Shown: positions 21,464 to 31,590 of the stretch, piece by piece
Numbering within the stretch: the stretch's first letter is position 1
Layout of the letters: each line of letters starts with the position of its first letter
Assembly (NCBI RefSeq): GCF_033473495.1
Contig: NC_088936.1
Location: forward strand, 4,774,001-4,838,000
Reading direction: 5' to 3'
Length of the DNA stretch: 64,000 nt
Origin: Cercospora beticola
Taxonomy: Eukaryota; Ascomycota; Dothideomycetes; Mycosphaerellales; Mycosphaerellaceae
Notes under the pieces: model-generated
What the model was told of the DNA's origin: nothing
The model's database searches: none
What the model saw: the letters and a program-made list of their open reading frames with translations, nothing else
Program-made: the position numbers and the translations under genes

Positions 21464-23061
21464 GTGCCTGTCCTTGAGTGAACAAGGCAGGGATCCTTGA
21501 AGAAGGGGATGGGGGTTTGGGTGAGCAAAGTGAGAGAAGAAGAGAAAAACGATGCAATAATTGTGAACAAGATCGAACTAACAAGATTCGTAATATGGTT
21601 GAGATTTCTTAGTGTCATCAGTACAAAGCAGAATCAGAATCAGAACAGAACAGAGCAGATGAAAAATCACATACAAAACTCCAAAGCAGTCTCAATAATT
21701 CGAATGAAGAAGAGCGTATTGATCTGTCTCATCTCGATCTACTCGATAAAGCCACTACCGCGTAGCCCAGGTCTGTTACCAAGTCTTTCGCGTCCTCGAT
21801 TCTCCTTACTCTACTGTAATAATACTGAATATGAGCTTTCTATGCATGCCACCACCTCTTAAGATCTCGTGCTACACTGGGTAGATGGTTAGTCACAAAT
21901 GTCACGTGCAATTGTAGACTTGGCGCTCGCAGTGAATTATCGTCAGCCTACTTTGAGCTTGGACACAGATCACTGAGGATATCCACGCACGAAAAACCGG
22001 CGATCAAAGGCTACTCTGCTCTGCTGTCGCCTTGCTGAGGCTGCAATTGAGTGACGAGTTTTGTATGCCCGACCTATCGGCACTGCCGGTCTACGTCCTC
22101 GCTGCTGCCAAGTGTATGCACCTCCCAGAAATCAGTCTATGACGGTCTCGTGCTGGCACTTCTTTTCCGAGGCGGAAAGCTTGGAAAAGAGAGGGGTACC
22201 CGCAAGTCGCAGCCGTGCTGAGTCGGATGTCCTTTTTCGTCGATTGCAAAGCTGCATTCATCGCGCGGTACCGCTCGGATCAGGTGAATGTGGAGATCAG
22301 GGGACATGAGTCCCATGTTGCAGTCCCTGGTTCGCGTGGGATGACATAGAATACAACTGGCCTACAAGCTTCTTTTGTACCACATCGTGCACTGTCCCGA
22401 TCGAGCAGCTTTATGGACCTTAGTCTTTTGCATTTTCTGTATTTCCGTGGACGACGCGGGCGGTCTGCCGGTAGCAACCTGCTTTCCGTTGGCCTGGCTG
22501 GTGGGTTTGCGACAGAGCCGTGGAAAATGTCGAAATATAATTTTGGAGAACCGGAATTACTGTGACAAGTGGGAGATCTTGGATCACTATTAGACTGACA
22601 AAATAATCTCTGAAATTCGAAGCTCGTTGAAAAATTCAGATACTTTTCTAAGTGTTGCCGCAGATGTTGTTCGAGCAACTGAGAAACTGCTGCGGGCCGA
22701 ATTACTCCTGATGTGATTCGGCTTCCCTTCAGCTCGGTGGCTGATGCCCATTGCTTTGGGAGGGTCCCACCTGGTGGCCTCGATGTTCATCTTTCCGTGG
22801 AGAGGCGAGTACTTGCATAGCGGTGAGTTGCGTCATCATTCACTTTCCTCCTGTCGCATATCGTTATCTCGCTTTTCCTCTGATGCGCCGGGGCAATCTG
22901 CGTTGACAACCAGCTGTTGACAGCCATTCGGAAATTCAGAAGCACCGGTCCTTGTCGATATCTCGCTGCGATTTTGATCTCTTGCTTGTTCCGCTTCGAT
23001 AGATCGGTTGCCTCAGACTCGTGCAGAAATGCAGAGATATACCTTCGATGCCAGAAAAGCC
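21464..23061. other. Intergenic stretch, about 1.6 kb
   Basis: Only short overlapping frames without motifs. The part 22787-23061 could hold a downstream exon of the minus-strand gene at 23062-23568, since a charged frame (LSKRNKQEIKIAARYRQGP) lies there, but I could not find a convincing junction. Confidence 0.4.
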
Positions 23062-23568
23062 TCAGTGACCCACGATCACCGACCAAGTGGATCTCTCGAA
23101 TACAGTGGCATGGAGTATGCCATCGTGGAGGCGGATCGTGATATTGTAAAGACCGCGGGTGCCAACACAATCGTATACCCATGGCCAGACCAGATCCGGC
23201 GTCGCGAAGTGGAATCGGTTTGTCGTCACATACTCCGAGAAAAGTGCTTCGCGTATGGCAGAGTTGACATGGAGCACTGATGGCAGTCGAAAGTGTTTAT
23301 CGACTGAGATTCGCGTTCTGGCGGGAAGTTGGATCACGTGGTCGTAGATCATCTTGTGGAGCTCGGGTGGTAGCTCGCCGACTCTTGCTAGTAGTGCTAC
23401 TGTTGCCGGGGTGCTATCCTTCCACTCCTGCGACTCTGGATCAGAAGGGCGGATGTCGTCTGTGTCGGATTTCTGCTGAGCTGCGCGCTTGTCCTGATGA
23501 TTGTCAGAGACGTGCCGCGATGTGTCTTTGGCAGCCATTATGGCCTCAGATGTTATATTGCAGGACAT
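23062..23568 (-). CDS. Possible F-box/2EXR-like fungal protein, 3' end uncertain
   Basis: Frame of 168 residues from the ATG at 23568 (or a second Met ten codons on). The polar N-terminal third leads to LARVGELPPELHKMIYDHVI, which resembles the opening helix of fungal F-box-like or 2EXR domains (LPxELxxxIYxxV). SVLHVNSAIREALFSEYVTTN follows, matching the usual 'conclusions-first' second helix pattern of those families. The frame then ends at a TGA after RSTWSVIVGH, earlier than such proteins normally end, so an intron or truncation is likely. F-box proteins select substrates for SCF ubiquitin ligases, but many family members in fungi are uncharacterised. The call is by pattern only. Confidence 0.45.
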   Translation of the reverse strand: MSCNITSEAIMAAKDTSRHVSDNHQDKRAAQQKSDTDDIRPSDPESQEWKDSTPATVALLARVGELPPELHKMIYDHVIQLPARTRISVDKHFRLPSVLHVNSAIREALFSEYVTTNRFHFATPDLVWPWVYDCVGTRGLYNITIRLHDGILHATVFERSTWSVIVGH

Positions 23569-25178
23569 GGCCTCGGAGGATTAGCGATGAGAGGACTGTG
23601 GTAAAGCAGCGTGCGGTCGTCTTAAATATGTATGCTCAAGTGCCAATCTTGTCTCGTTGAAGGCCGAGCGTTCCGTACCCCACCAGCAGGTGTACTGATC
23701 TGATGAGTGTTGAATGATGTTGTGTCTGCATTGGGATAGCAGCAGAGCTTGCATCCCCGGTACAACATCGAAATTTGAAAAGGCGCTAATCAAATATGGG
23801 TTTATACTTGCGAAAGGGAGGGTCACGGGCAGTTTTTCCATCGAAAAGTTACGGCTACTTGCGGCCGTGGCCGTTCGCGGCAGTGCCGATGACCGTCATG
23901 CCTGAAAAGTGCCTTGCACACTCCTCGTATGTACCTCTGACGGACGGTCGCCGGACTAGTTGGCACAGCAAGCTTGAGAGTCGGTACCACTATCAGCGTC
24001 GACTGTACCCTAGTGATTCGCGATTCATCTTACTCGATGATCCTATATTTCCGATCGACAACATCTTGGAGCCTATGATAATGTCGGCGTTCTTGCAGGA
24101 CCATGCGCGAGAAGGTCATTTGACGAGTTGCGAGCAGCTCCAGCCGACACTGCCAGCGGTAGAGGATCACCAGCTGTGAGCTTGTGCGGGACTTTGGCCT
24201 GCTACAGCTGAAAGCAGATGCTACCCATCTCCCCTACTCTGGGCAATGATCAAGCCGAGAGAGTATGGAGCCCTCAAAGATCCTAGCTTTACGTCTGAAA
24301 GACTGCATCCACTGCACCATCGGTGGTTTAATCGCTGCGTGCTTCGCGTGGGGTGTCTTGGCTATAAGCTTGCTGATGTGGGCGGCGCCGGATTGGTCGT
24401 ACTTCTGGTGGCAAGCACACTGAAATACCCAGACTGGATTCTTGCTTGATCGAATAATCTTTCTGAGCGGCCGCACACTAGTAGAAGAGCCGGGATCTTC
24501 ATGCACTGTTGTTTGAGCAATCCCACGACATGGTGTATTTCCAAGAAGTTTCGGGCGGCTGCACGAGATGGAGAGACTCAGAAGGACTTGTGAGGTGTTG
24601 AGAGCACATTTCCGGCCATTCAGAACGCAGCACAAGCGCTGCGCGCCACCTGAGAGTCAACCTTCGAGGCGAGAGGCATGTTCGTGCAAATCTCGTCCTG
24701 TGGAAGTGGGAAACGCCGGAGAAGTCGGTGATCGTCCTCGCGGCAAGCTTTCTTGGAGCAGAGCGTACTGTCGCATGCCCGCTGAACGGAGATGTTACTC
24801 TTTCCGAGTTCTGGCAATGATCACGCGTCTGGTGGACAGGACGTTCACGACATGCTCAAGTCAGAAGGAGCTGAAGTCGACAAGCTTGACCATGTTTGTT
24901 GCTTGGCGGGGGCCATCACAAATCCGTCCACCTCCGCGCGGTCTCCAACCATCCAGTCGACTCAATGCCCTTCTCAGACACGATATCCATCCAATTCAAA
25001 CAGACAGAGACATTTTGGATGACTTCACTGCTGAGGAAAGTAGCCCACCAAGATAGGAGGCCTTGATCAAGGCCACATATCGCCGTCATCATGCAGTGCA
25101 TCAGCATGAGCTGTTTCAGCAGGATAGCTCTCTTCTTTCGCCACTTCCCTCTCCCAACACCAGTTCTTCGCACCTACA
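23569..25178. other. Intergenic stretch, about 1.6 kb
   Basis: No supported gene. Frames such as 24568-25056 (plus) and 24234-24635 (minus) overlap each other and have no motif. The last 100 nt before 25179 are pyrimidine-rich, as for the leader of the next gene. Confidence 0.45.
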
Positions 25179-26402
25179 ATGTCTACTGATAGCACAGTGA
25201 TCCTCGGCGCCGGCATCATAGGCGTAGCCACAGCCTTCTACCTGTCCGAGCCCTCCTCTCATTCAGGCACGATCCATCTCGTGGAAGCCGCTCCCGAGCT
25301 GTTCGCCTCTGCATCTGGGAAAGCTGGCGGACTCGTAGCAGAAGATTGGTTCGGACCAGCTACAGCGGAGCTTGGAGAGCTGAGTTTCCGTTTACATCAG
25401 GAACTGGCGACGAAGTATGATGGGAGAAAACAGTGGGGATATGCTAGGACTACGGGGACGAGCGTGGTTGTCGGGAAGAGCAAGCGGAAGAAAGGGGAGA
25501 AGTGGCTGGAGCAAGGTGGAAGTCGAGCTGAGGTCGCCGCCGGAGAGCGAGTAGAACACTACGCTGAAGGTGAAGGACCAGGATGGATGCGCAAGACAAG
25601 AGGTGGGAAGGTGGAAGTGCTGAGTGAAGAAGGCGGGATGGCGCAGGTTGATCCGAAGAGGCTATGTGGATTTCTGCTCGAGAAGTGCTTGGAACGAGGC
25701 GTGGAGCTGCATCAGCCAGCGCGGGCAAAAGGAATCGAAAGAGATGATGACGGGGCACCGGCTGCGATGGTCGTCGAGAATGCTGATGGGGAAGAATCGA
25801 GCATACCCTGCACTCGATTGCTGATCACAGCCGGAGCATGGACATCGCACGTCTTCTCTAAGCTATTTCCAGACGCAGTGACACGCATTCCGGTCAGCCA
25901 ACTTGCAGGTTACAGCTTAGTTGTTCGCTCGCCTCGGTGGACTGCGGAGCAGGAAGCTTCTGGCTGCCATGCGGTCTTTGCGAGTGCCTCTGAGGCTTGG
26001 TTTCCTGAGATCTTCAGTCGTATGGGAGAAGAGATCTACATTGCTGGACTCAATGATCCTGGCCTGCCTGTCCCGGATTTGCCTACGAATGCGAAGGTGG
26101 ACACCCAAGCGGTTGAGGAGTTACGACGGGTGACGGATAACATGATAGGAGACGACTATGAAGTGATCAGACAGGGAATTTGCTTCCGACCTGTCACCAG
26201 GAGCGGCAATCCTATCCTTGCGAGAATACCTGACGACAAGCTGCATGCAGATTCTGGGGCAGCTTTACCAGGAGGTGTGTTCTTATGTGCAGGACACGGA
26301 CCTTGGGGTATTAGCTTGAGTCTCGGAACAGGCAAAGTCATGAGCGAAATGCTGCTTGGGCAAAAACTAAGCTGTAACGTGAGCAGCCTCGGGTTGATAT
26401 GA
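25179..26402 (+). CDS. FAD-dependent oxidoreductase, DAO family (Tda3-like)
   Basis: Single exon, 407 residues. The N-terminal dinucleotide-binding motif VILGAGIIGVATAFYLSE follows the GxGxxG rule, with an acidic residue at the end of the second strand (IHLVEAAPE) that should hold the FAD ribose. SGKAGGLVAEDW is the conserved loop after it. The middle holds QVDPKRLCGFLLEKC, then LLITAGAWTSHV, and the C-terminus has GVFLCAGHGPWGISLSLGTGKVMSE, the second FAD-binding region of the D-amino-acid-oxidase/glycine-oxidase fold. Length and motif order agree with yeast Tda3 and its relatives, whose substrate is unknown; the yeast protein is linked to endosome-Golgi traffic. No signal peptide is seen. 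A decayed partial copy lies about 750 nt downstream. Confidence 0.85.
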   Translation: MSTDSTVILGAGIIGVATAFYLSEPSSHSGTIHLVEAAPELFASASGKAGGLVAEDWFGPATAELGELSFRLHQELATKYDGRKQWGYARTTGTSVVVGKSKRKKGEKWLEQGGSRAEVAAGERVEHYAEGEGPGWMRKTRGGKVEVLSEEGGMAQVDPKRLCGFLLEKCLERGVELHQPARAKGIERDDDGAPAAMVVENADGEESSIPCTRLLITAGAWTSHVFSKLFPDAVTRIPVSQLAGYSLVVRSPRWTAEQEASGCHAVFASASEAWFPEIFSRMGEEIYIAGLNDPGLPVPDLPTNAKVDTQAVEELRRVTDNMIGDDYEVIRQGICFRPVTRSGNPILARIPDDKLHADSGAALPGGVFLCAGHGPWGISLSLGTGKVMSEMLLGQKLSCNVSSLGLI

Positions 26403-26609
26403 AGTCGAAATATCCGCCGAACTAGGTTGGCTACGAAATACGAGCTATATGGGACGTTTTCCTCTTGCAGGAGCCTACAAGCGGGAACGAGACACGACCG
26501 AACAAGTCTTCATCAATTGTGCCGCCCTTGCACAAAAGCGACAAGACGGAGATAACACAAGATCCAAAGACCGACAACGGGCGGAGTGAAAGAAAGCAGC
26601 ATAACGTGC

Positions 26610-26790
26610 ACAGTTCTACGGCGCCGGAGATGTTTTGCTAAGCTATTCCCAGATTTTCCGATACGAATTCGTGTAAGTCAGCTCGCAGGGTAGTCCAGTT
26701 GTACGATCGCTTTACTACACTACGGGACAACAACGTTACTGGCTGTTCTACAGTCTTGACGAGTACGTTGAAGGCTTGTACACCCGACGA
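26610..26790 (+). pseudogene. Decayed fragment of the adjacent FAD oxidoreductase gene
   Basis: DNA here can be aligned by eye with about 25850-26000 of the intact gene: both have CTAAGCTATT followed by CCAGA, then GTCAGC-like and CTTGCAGG/CTCGCAGG words, CTGGCTG, and CTTGACGAGTACG versus CTTTGCGAGTGCC with GAGGCTTG/GAAGGCTTG. Spacing is kept except for one small gap; identity looks around 60 percent. The frame is broken by stops, so it cannot encode the segment. It marks an old tandem duplication of which only a piece remains. Its outer limits are uncertain. Confidence 0.55.
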
Positions 26791-27101
26791 TGGGTGTGGT
26801 GATGCTGGCTTACCGGCAACGACCTTGACCATTTTGTCCACGATCACATAGATTCGATGATGATGCCAATCCTCAGTCTGACCTCAGCAAGCAGCATTAC
26901 GAATACCATTCGGCGAATATCTTGACATGCTTGCACGCTTAACAAGTTTCGACCGAATCATGACACACCAAGGGAAATGCAAGGTCAAAAACGACGACTC
27001 GAGGACAATCTTTAATTTTGTCGACAATTGTCATATAGTCCCGGTCGACGAACCTCCGCAGCCGACTAAATCATCAGAGGTACGCCATATGTACAGCTAC
27101 A

Positions 27102-28559
27102 ATGCTCCTCGTAGTTCTCATCGCACTCTGTTTCTGCGCACTGCTCCGCTATCTGGTTTGCCACAGCTCACTGTGTGATGCCGTGCCAGGTCCATGGATC
27201 GCATCGAACACCTCACTGTGGATCCGGTGGCAACGGTGGAATGGCTGCCTCTCGCTGGAAGCAGACAAACTCCTCGCCAAATATGGACCAATTGTGAAGA
27301 TTGCCCCTGACATTGTCCTCGTCAATGATCTGGAGGTTGCTGAGAAGATGTTTTCTCGCAAGGATCTGGATACATCACCACCAGCGATCCGGGCCTTGCG
27401 TGTAGGTGGTCATGAGTGGACCGTTACACATCCCCAATTTGAGATTGCAAGACAGCGACGGCATCCCACCATGATTGCCTCTACCACCAACAATCTCAAG
27501 CTAAGGCATCAGCTCTTCTCTGACAACATCGACAGTTTGATCCGGGATATTGGTAGTTTCGATGGGCCACGATCAGAAGACATCGTTCGCCATCTGCGGA
27601 TCTGTCTCCTTAAAAACTCACTCCCCTTGATGGGCGGTTCTGGAATCGAGCTCGATTCGGAGAGCTTCCCTCACGTGGTCGGCGAATACAACTTCCTCGT
27701 GGTCTGGCGTCTCTGTCTCCCAGAATGGACTTTCAGCTGGCTGAAGTTTAGTCCGTTCCCGCACGCAAGTTTCCGTGTCAACTCCAGCGATGCATTATTT
27801 CACCTCGGAGCCAAGATTTGTCAGCAAGCCGAGAAAAGTCGAGCTGTCAATGCATCGGACAACGCTCCGAACGTCTATAGCATGTTCCTCGACCCGGAAG
27901 CCAAATATCCCTGTCAATCTTGGACCGAAGATGAGATAAGCGCCGAACTGGCAGGTCAGATCCTCGCGGCGACTGAGACGACTACTTCGGCGCTTGCGTA
28001 CATATACTACGAACTGGCCAAGAATCACGATCTACTGGAGGAGCTATACGAGGAACTCCGTACAGTGGACGAGGATCATGATCTCTCCTCCTTGAAGTTA
28101 CTCGACGCGTGCATAAGAGAGGGACTTCGGTTCCGGCCTCCTGTAGCCCTCACCGGAAGTCGTCTGGTGCCGCCTGGAGGCCTCGATGTGCTCGGATATC
28201 ACCTTGAAGAAGGCACAGTTGTCACAACACAGTCACTCTCGCTGAGCCGGCAACGCAAGGACTTGTTTCCTGACTACGACTGCTACAATCCTAAAAGATG
28301 GTTGGAGGAAGAGAGGAGTGCCGAGCGACGACGTCTTCTGGCACCGTTTGGAGTCGGAGCACGCAGATGTCCTGGAGCAAATATGGCGATATATCAGATG
28401 CTTTTGATCCTTCACAAGACTATTCGGGCGTTCAGAGTTGAGGTTGCTCCTGAGACGACGCCGGACAAAATGGCTCCGTTCGAAGCTAATGGGCATCGTT
28501 CTCGGCATGATAGGTGCGATTTGATTCTCGTTCCAAGAGCGAGTGTCATGAATGGGTAG
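27102..28559 (+). CDS. Cytochrome P450 monooxygenase
   Basis: Single exon, 485 residues. The N-terminus is a membrane anchor (MLLVVLIALCFCALLRYLV) followed by a proline-containing hinge (AVPGPWIAS). The oxygen-binding I-helix is QILAATETTTSALAY near residue 288, the K-helix ExxR is EGLR near 340, and the haem-binding loop FGVGARRCPG is at about 416-425 with its cysteine ligand. Between them lies the usual PxxF-type region (YNPKRWLEEE). It should be an ER-bound monooxygenase using NADPH-P450 reductase; the substrate is unknown. No other biosynthetic gene lies beside it, so there is no sign of a secondary-metabolite cluster. The absence of introns is unusual for a fungal P450 and could reflect retroposition or transfer, though codon use looks like its neighbours. 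Confidence 0.92.
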   Translation: MLLVVLIALCFCALLRYLVCHSSLCDAVPGPWIASNTSLWIRWQRWNGCLSLEADKLLAKYGPIVKIAPDIVLVNDLEVAEKMFSRKDLDTSPPAIRALRVGGHEWTVTHPQFEIARQRRHPTMIASTTNNLKLRHQLFSDNIDSLIRDIGSFDGPRSEDIVRHLRICLLKNSLPLMGGSGIELDSESFPHVVGEYNFLVVWRLCLPEWTFSWLKFSPFPHASFRVNSSDALFHLGAKICQQAEKSRAVNASDNAPNVYSMFLDPEAKYPCQSWTEDEISAELAGQILAATETTTSALAYIYYELAKNHDLLEELYEELRTVDEDHDLSSLKLLDACIREGLRFRPPVALTGSRLVPPGGLDVLGYHLEEGTVVTTQSLSLSRQRKDLFPDYDCYNPKRWLEEERSAERRRLLAPFGVGARRCPGANMAIYQMLLILHKTIRAFRVEVAPETTPDKMAPFEANGHRSRHDRCDLILVPRASVMNG

Positions 28560-29977
28560 GCAGCCGGAGAGACTGAGCTTAATGGTTCATTTTGAGAAGG
28601 ATGCTTTTGCCCAGGAGGCCAACACGGCTCACAGAGCACTGCAAAGTGGGGCGATCGAACGAGTGCATTCTGCTTCTGTCAATTCTTGTCCTCTACCGCC
28701 GGCATGGAATCGGCCAGCGACTGACCACTTGCGATGGTATGCGAGCAAATGTACATGTCGATGAAACTCCCACTTTGCAGATCATATTCGTTACAGTTTC
28801 GATGCAGCAGTACAGACCGGAAGCTGTGGAGTTGCCAAGACTTGGAATCGTGCACCCATGTCCCTTGCCAGGGATGCGAAGGCTGACAAACTTCCGTTCA
28901 ACAACATCACTTCCTTCTCTTGCAAGCGCTGACTTGTCCTCGCAGTCCTGATAAATGGTGATGCGCCGGGAAAGTTTATTGGAATCAGTTTGCGCTATTC
29001 GATGTATTGGCATGGAAGCTGTGCCTGCCGGGCGTTTCATTCTGCTGGGACTCTGCCTTCCTGAGGTGCTCTCAAGTATCGCATCTGTCAGTCACGACCT
29101 GGTCTCAAATTCAGCGAGCCTGCAGCAATGCATTGAAGTCACAGACATGCGATCCCACGCACAAGGCACGCCATGATAAGGCTTTGCCATGAGCAACGGT
29201 GTGTCACTGTCACTACAGGTGTGCGGGACCTCGAACATCTTGCTCCGTGCTGTCCTCCGTCCACACCTATCTTCAGAAAACACACGCGCATGCATACACC
29301 TCTGCAAGGGAGTATGTGACCAGTAATAAGAGCAACGGAGACGACTTTCTCTCGTCATGTCCAGCTCTTATCCGGCTGAGATAGGCCTGATCCGGCCCAC
29401 TTCAACATTCCTTTGGCCCTCGGCCAGAAACGCTACTTTCAAGCGGCCTGATCGAGACAGCTTCACGGGAAGTACCAGTGCGGCATAAGAAAGCAAGAGA
29501 AAGGATGTCGGCACACCTTGGCTGCTTCGACGAGGTTCATAATGGATAAGCGGCCGAGGAACACATTGAAGTGTTTATTGGCGACTTGTTAGAACACTGT
29601 CCACCGCATTCTTGCTTCGATTACCTTCTTATAAACCCAAGGCCAGCCGGCCTCCATCTCAATCTGGCGTTGCAGAACGCGGGGTCAGCCAGCCACAGGA
29701 AACCTTTCGTGTCAAGCAAATCGTTTGTCTAACCTGATGAAGCAGCCAAGACTGCATGTGGCGTGATGCTAGTCCCAGCTTTGGACGTCGTCCAGAACCA
29801 CGCAATTTTGTTGCAGGATTGGTGGAAGCTGAACGGCGTTATGTACGCTTGTGGCCCATCCCGCCAGATCAGGAGACCAGAAAACCACTTTGGTATCCTT
29901 GTCTGTCCCAGCGCATCCTATTGCGCTCGTCTTGACAAACTTCTTGCAACATCAAACATCGATTGACAGCCATTATC
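28560..29977. other. Intergenic stretch, about 1.4 kb
   Basis: No supported gene. It contains TATAAA-like DNA near 29631, some 350 nt before the next ATG, which may be too far to be its TATA box. Open frames are short and without motifs. Confidence 0.45.
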
Positions 29978-31590
29978 ATGCGTCTAGAGTTCTTTCCCAA
30001 GCTCCTTGTCGGTCTTTTAGCCCTGCCACAATGGTCAGCTGCAACCCAGTATCCTGGTTGCAAGAGCGGTGTCTATTCATCCGTCGGCTGCGCTCTGAGA
30101 AATTATCCTCCGGCGCAAACGTACTGCTCGAAGAAAGTTCCCTTGCCTAAGCAGACGAGCACAGTGACTGCCCCTACGTCGACGATTACCACGACTGTAT
30201 CGACCACAACAAGTTAGCCAGCGCCCTCCATTTTACTTGCACCTGCCTAATACGGGCAACAGCTACTACTACTCTATCAATCGCAACGTCAAGGTACGAT
30301 GGATCAGAATGGAGCTTCGAGACTTCTTGCTCACTACGTCCAGCGTCACTCCGTTCTCTACGACTGTAACAGTCAGCACTAGTAGCACGATCGTACAGAC
30401 TACGACCTCAACCAATACTGGTGGGTCGCCATCCCGACTCCTAACCCCAGCTGCCGACTGACAATCTGCCCTGCAGTGACGCAAACATCAACGTCTACAG
30501 CAACAACGACCGTTGCAACTACCATCATAAATTTCCCCAATGCAAAGCGGGACGCGGTCGCTGGCCGACCTACCCCGAACCCTCAAGCCGCGAGGTTCAG
30601 TAGTCTGTGCAAGCAGCCAAATCAGTACATTACCTCTGTGTGCAAGTGCGTGGTGAAACCGAAGACCACCACGGTAAGAACGCCTTCCAGGTTATTTTAT
30701 ATCGGAACTAACACTCACAACTCGCATCAGATCACCACGACTCCATCTACTACCAAGCGTGTTGTTGCTACATCCACTTTGAGCACCACTGCAACCGTGA
30801 CCTCGTGAGCCTTTTACACAACATTTTGTGAAGCAATGATAATAGCTGATTACCGCAGGACTTTCACTGCGACCATTCTGACAACGACAACAATAGTCGT
30901 TACAGAGATGACCACTCAAATGACCGCCACGTAAGTGCATATACACGCGATCGGCCCACTTCATGGCTTCGTCTGCATGCCAGCTCCTACTGGAATTGGG
31001 AAACGCGTAGTCCGTAGCAGCGGCGGCTAGGCAGTCGCTGGCCTGTTCAATGCTGATCAGCTCTCTAGAAGCACCCTCACGACCACAACGACCACGACCT
31101 CGGTCACAACTACTCAAACCTGCCCACCAACCCAACCTACTTACTGCTTAAACCGGGGATATTGCATCAACGCAGACAACGACTACCTCAACTGCGGTGC
31201 ATGCGACAACGAATGCAGCGGCCCAGCAACGTCTGCCAACGCGGCTCATGCTCCCAGGCGCCGAACGTATGCCAACCCCGTGCCCAAGCCTATCCCTGTG
31301 AAAATGCGGCTTCAGATTGTCTTTGCTACAGAGCAGTCAATGGAGGTGGGTATTGTTCGGCAGGCGGCCGTAACTGTGGTCAGGTATGTGAAGTCGCGGG
31401 AGACTGCTTCAGCGGACAATGTATCAGTGGAGATTCCACAGGTTGCGGAGTGAACGTTTGTGTCAATCCGGGGGATGCGCAGAGTTGCAGTAATCCGAAC
31501 AGCAAGAGAGCGATATTTCGACTGGATGAGAGGCATGGTGACAAGCGCATGAAAGTGCCGTCGCCGCTGCTGGGTGTCTCGGAGGAGTAG
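29978..31590 (+). pseudogene. Secreted Thr-rich, Cys-rich protein gene with an apparent frameshift
   Basis: Seven exons: 29978-30212, 30263-30293, 30344-30420, 30477-30673, 30731-30804, 30859-30930 and 31069 onward, with introns of 50, 50, 56, 57, 54 and 138 nt. A signal peptide (MRLEFFPKLLVGLLALPQWSA) and a short Cys motif are followed by Thr-rich repeats split among tiny exons and a KRD dibasic site. The last exon opens a Cys-rich module (YCLNRGYCINADND, NCGACDNECSGP). Near 31225-31235 the Cys pattern passes to another frame (NVCQRGSCSQAPNVC onwards, to 31590). As written, translation instead leaves the Cys pattern and stops at 31453. One missing base would explain it; no credible intron does. 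Real mutation and assembly error cannot be told apart here. Such modules are common in fungal wall or secreted proteins. Confidence 0.6.

Noticed and set aside
22787..23182. Minus-strand frame as a second exon of the F-box-like gene
   Set aside because: Charged, partly protein-like, but no donor/acceptor pair gave a smooth junction; left as a possibility only.
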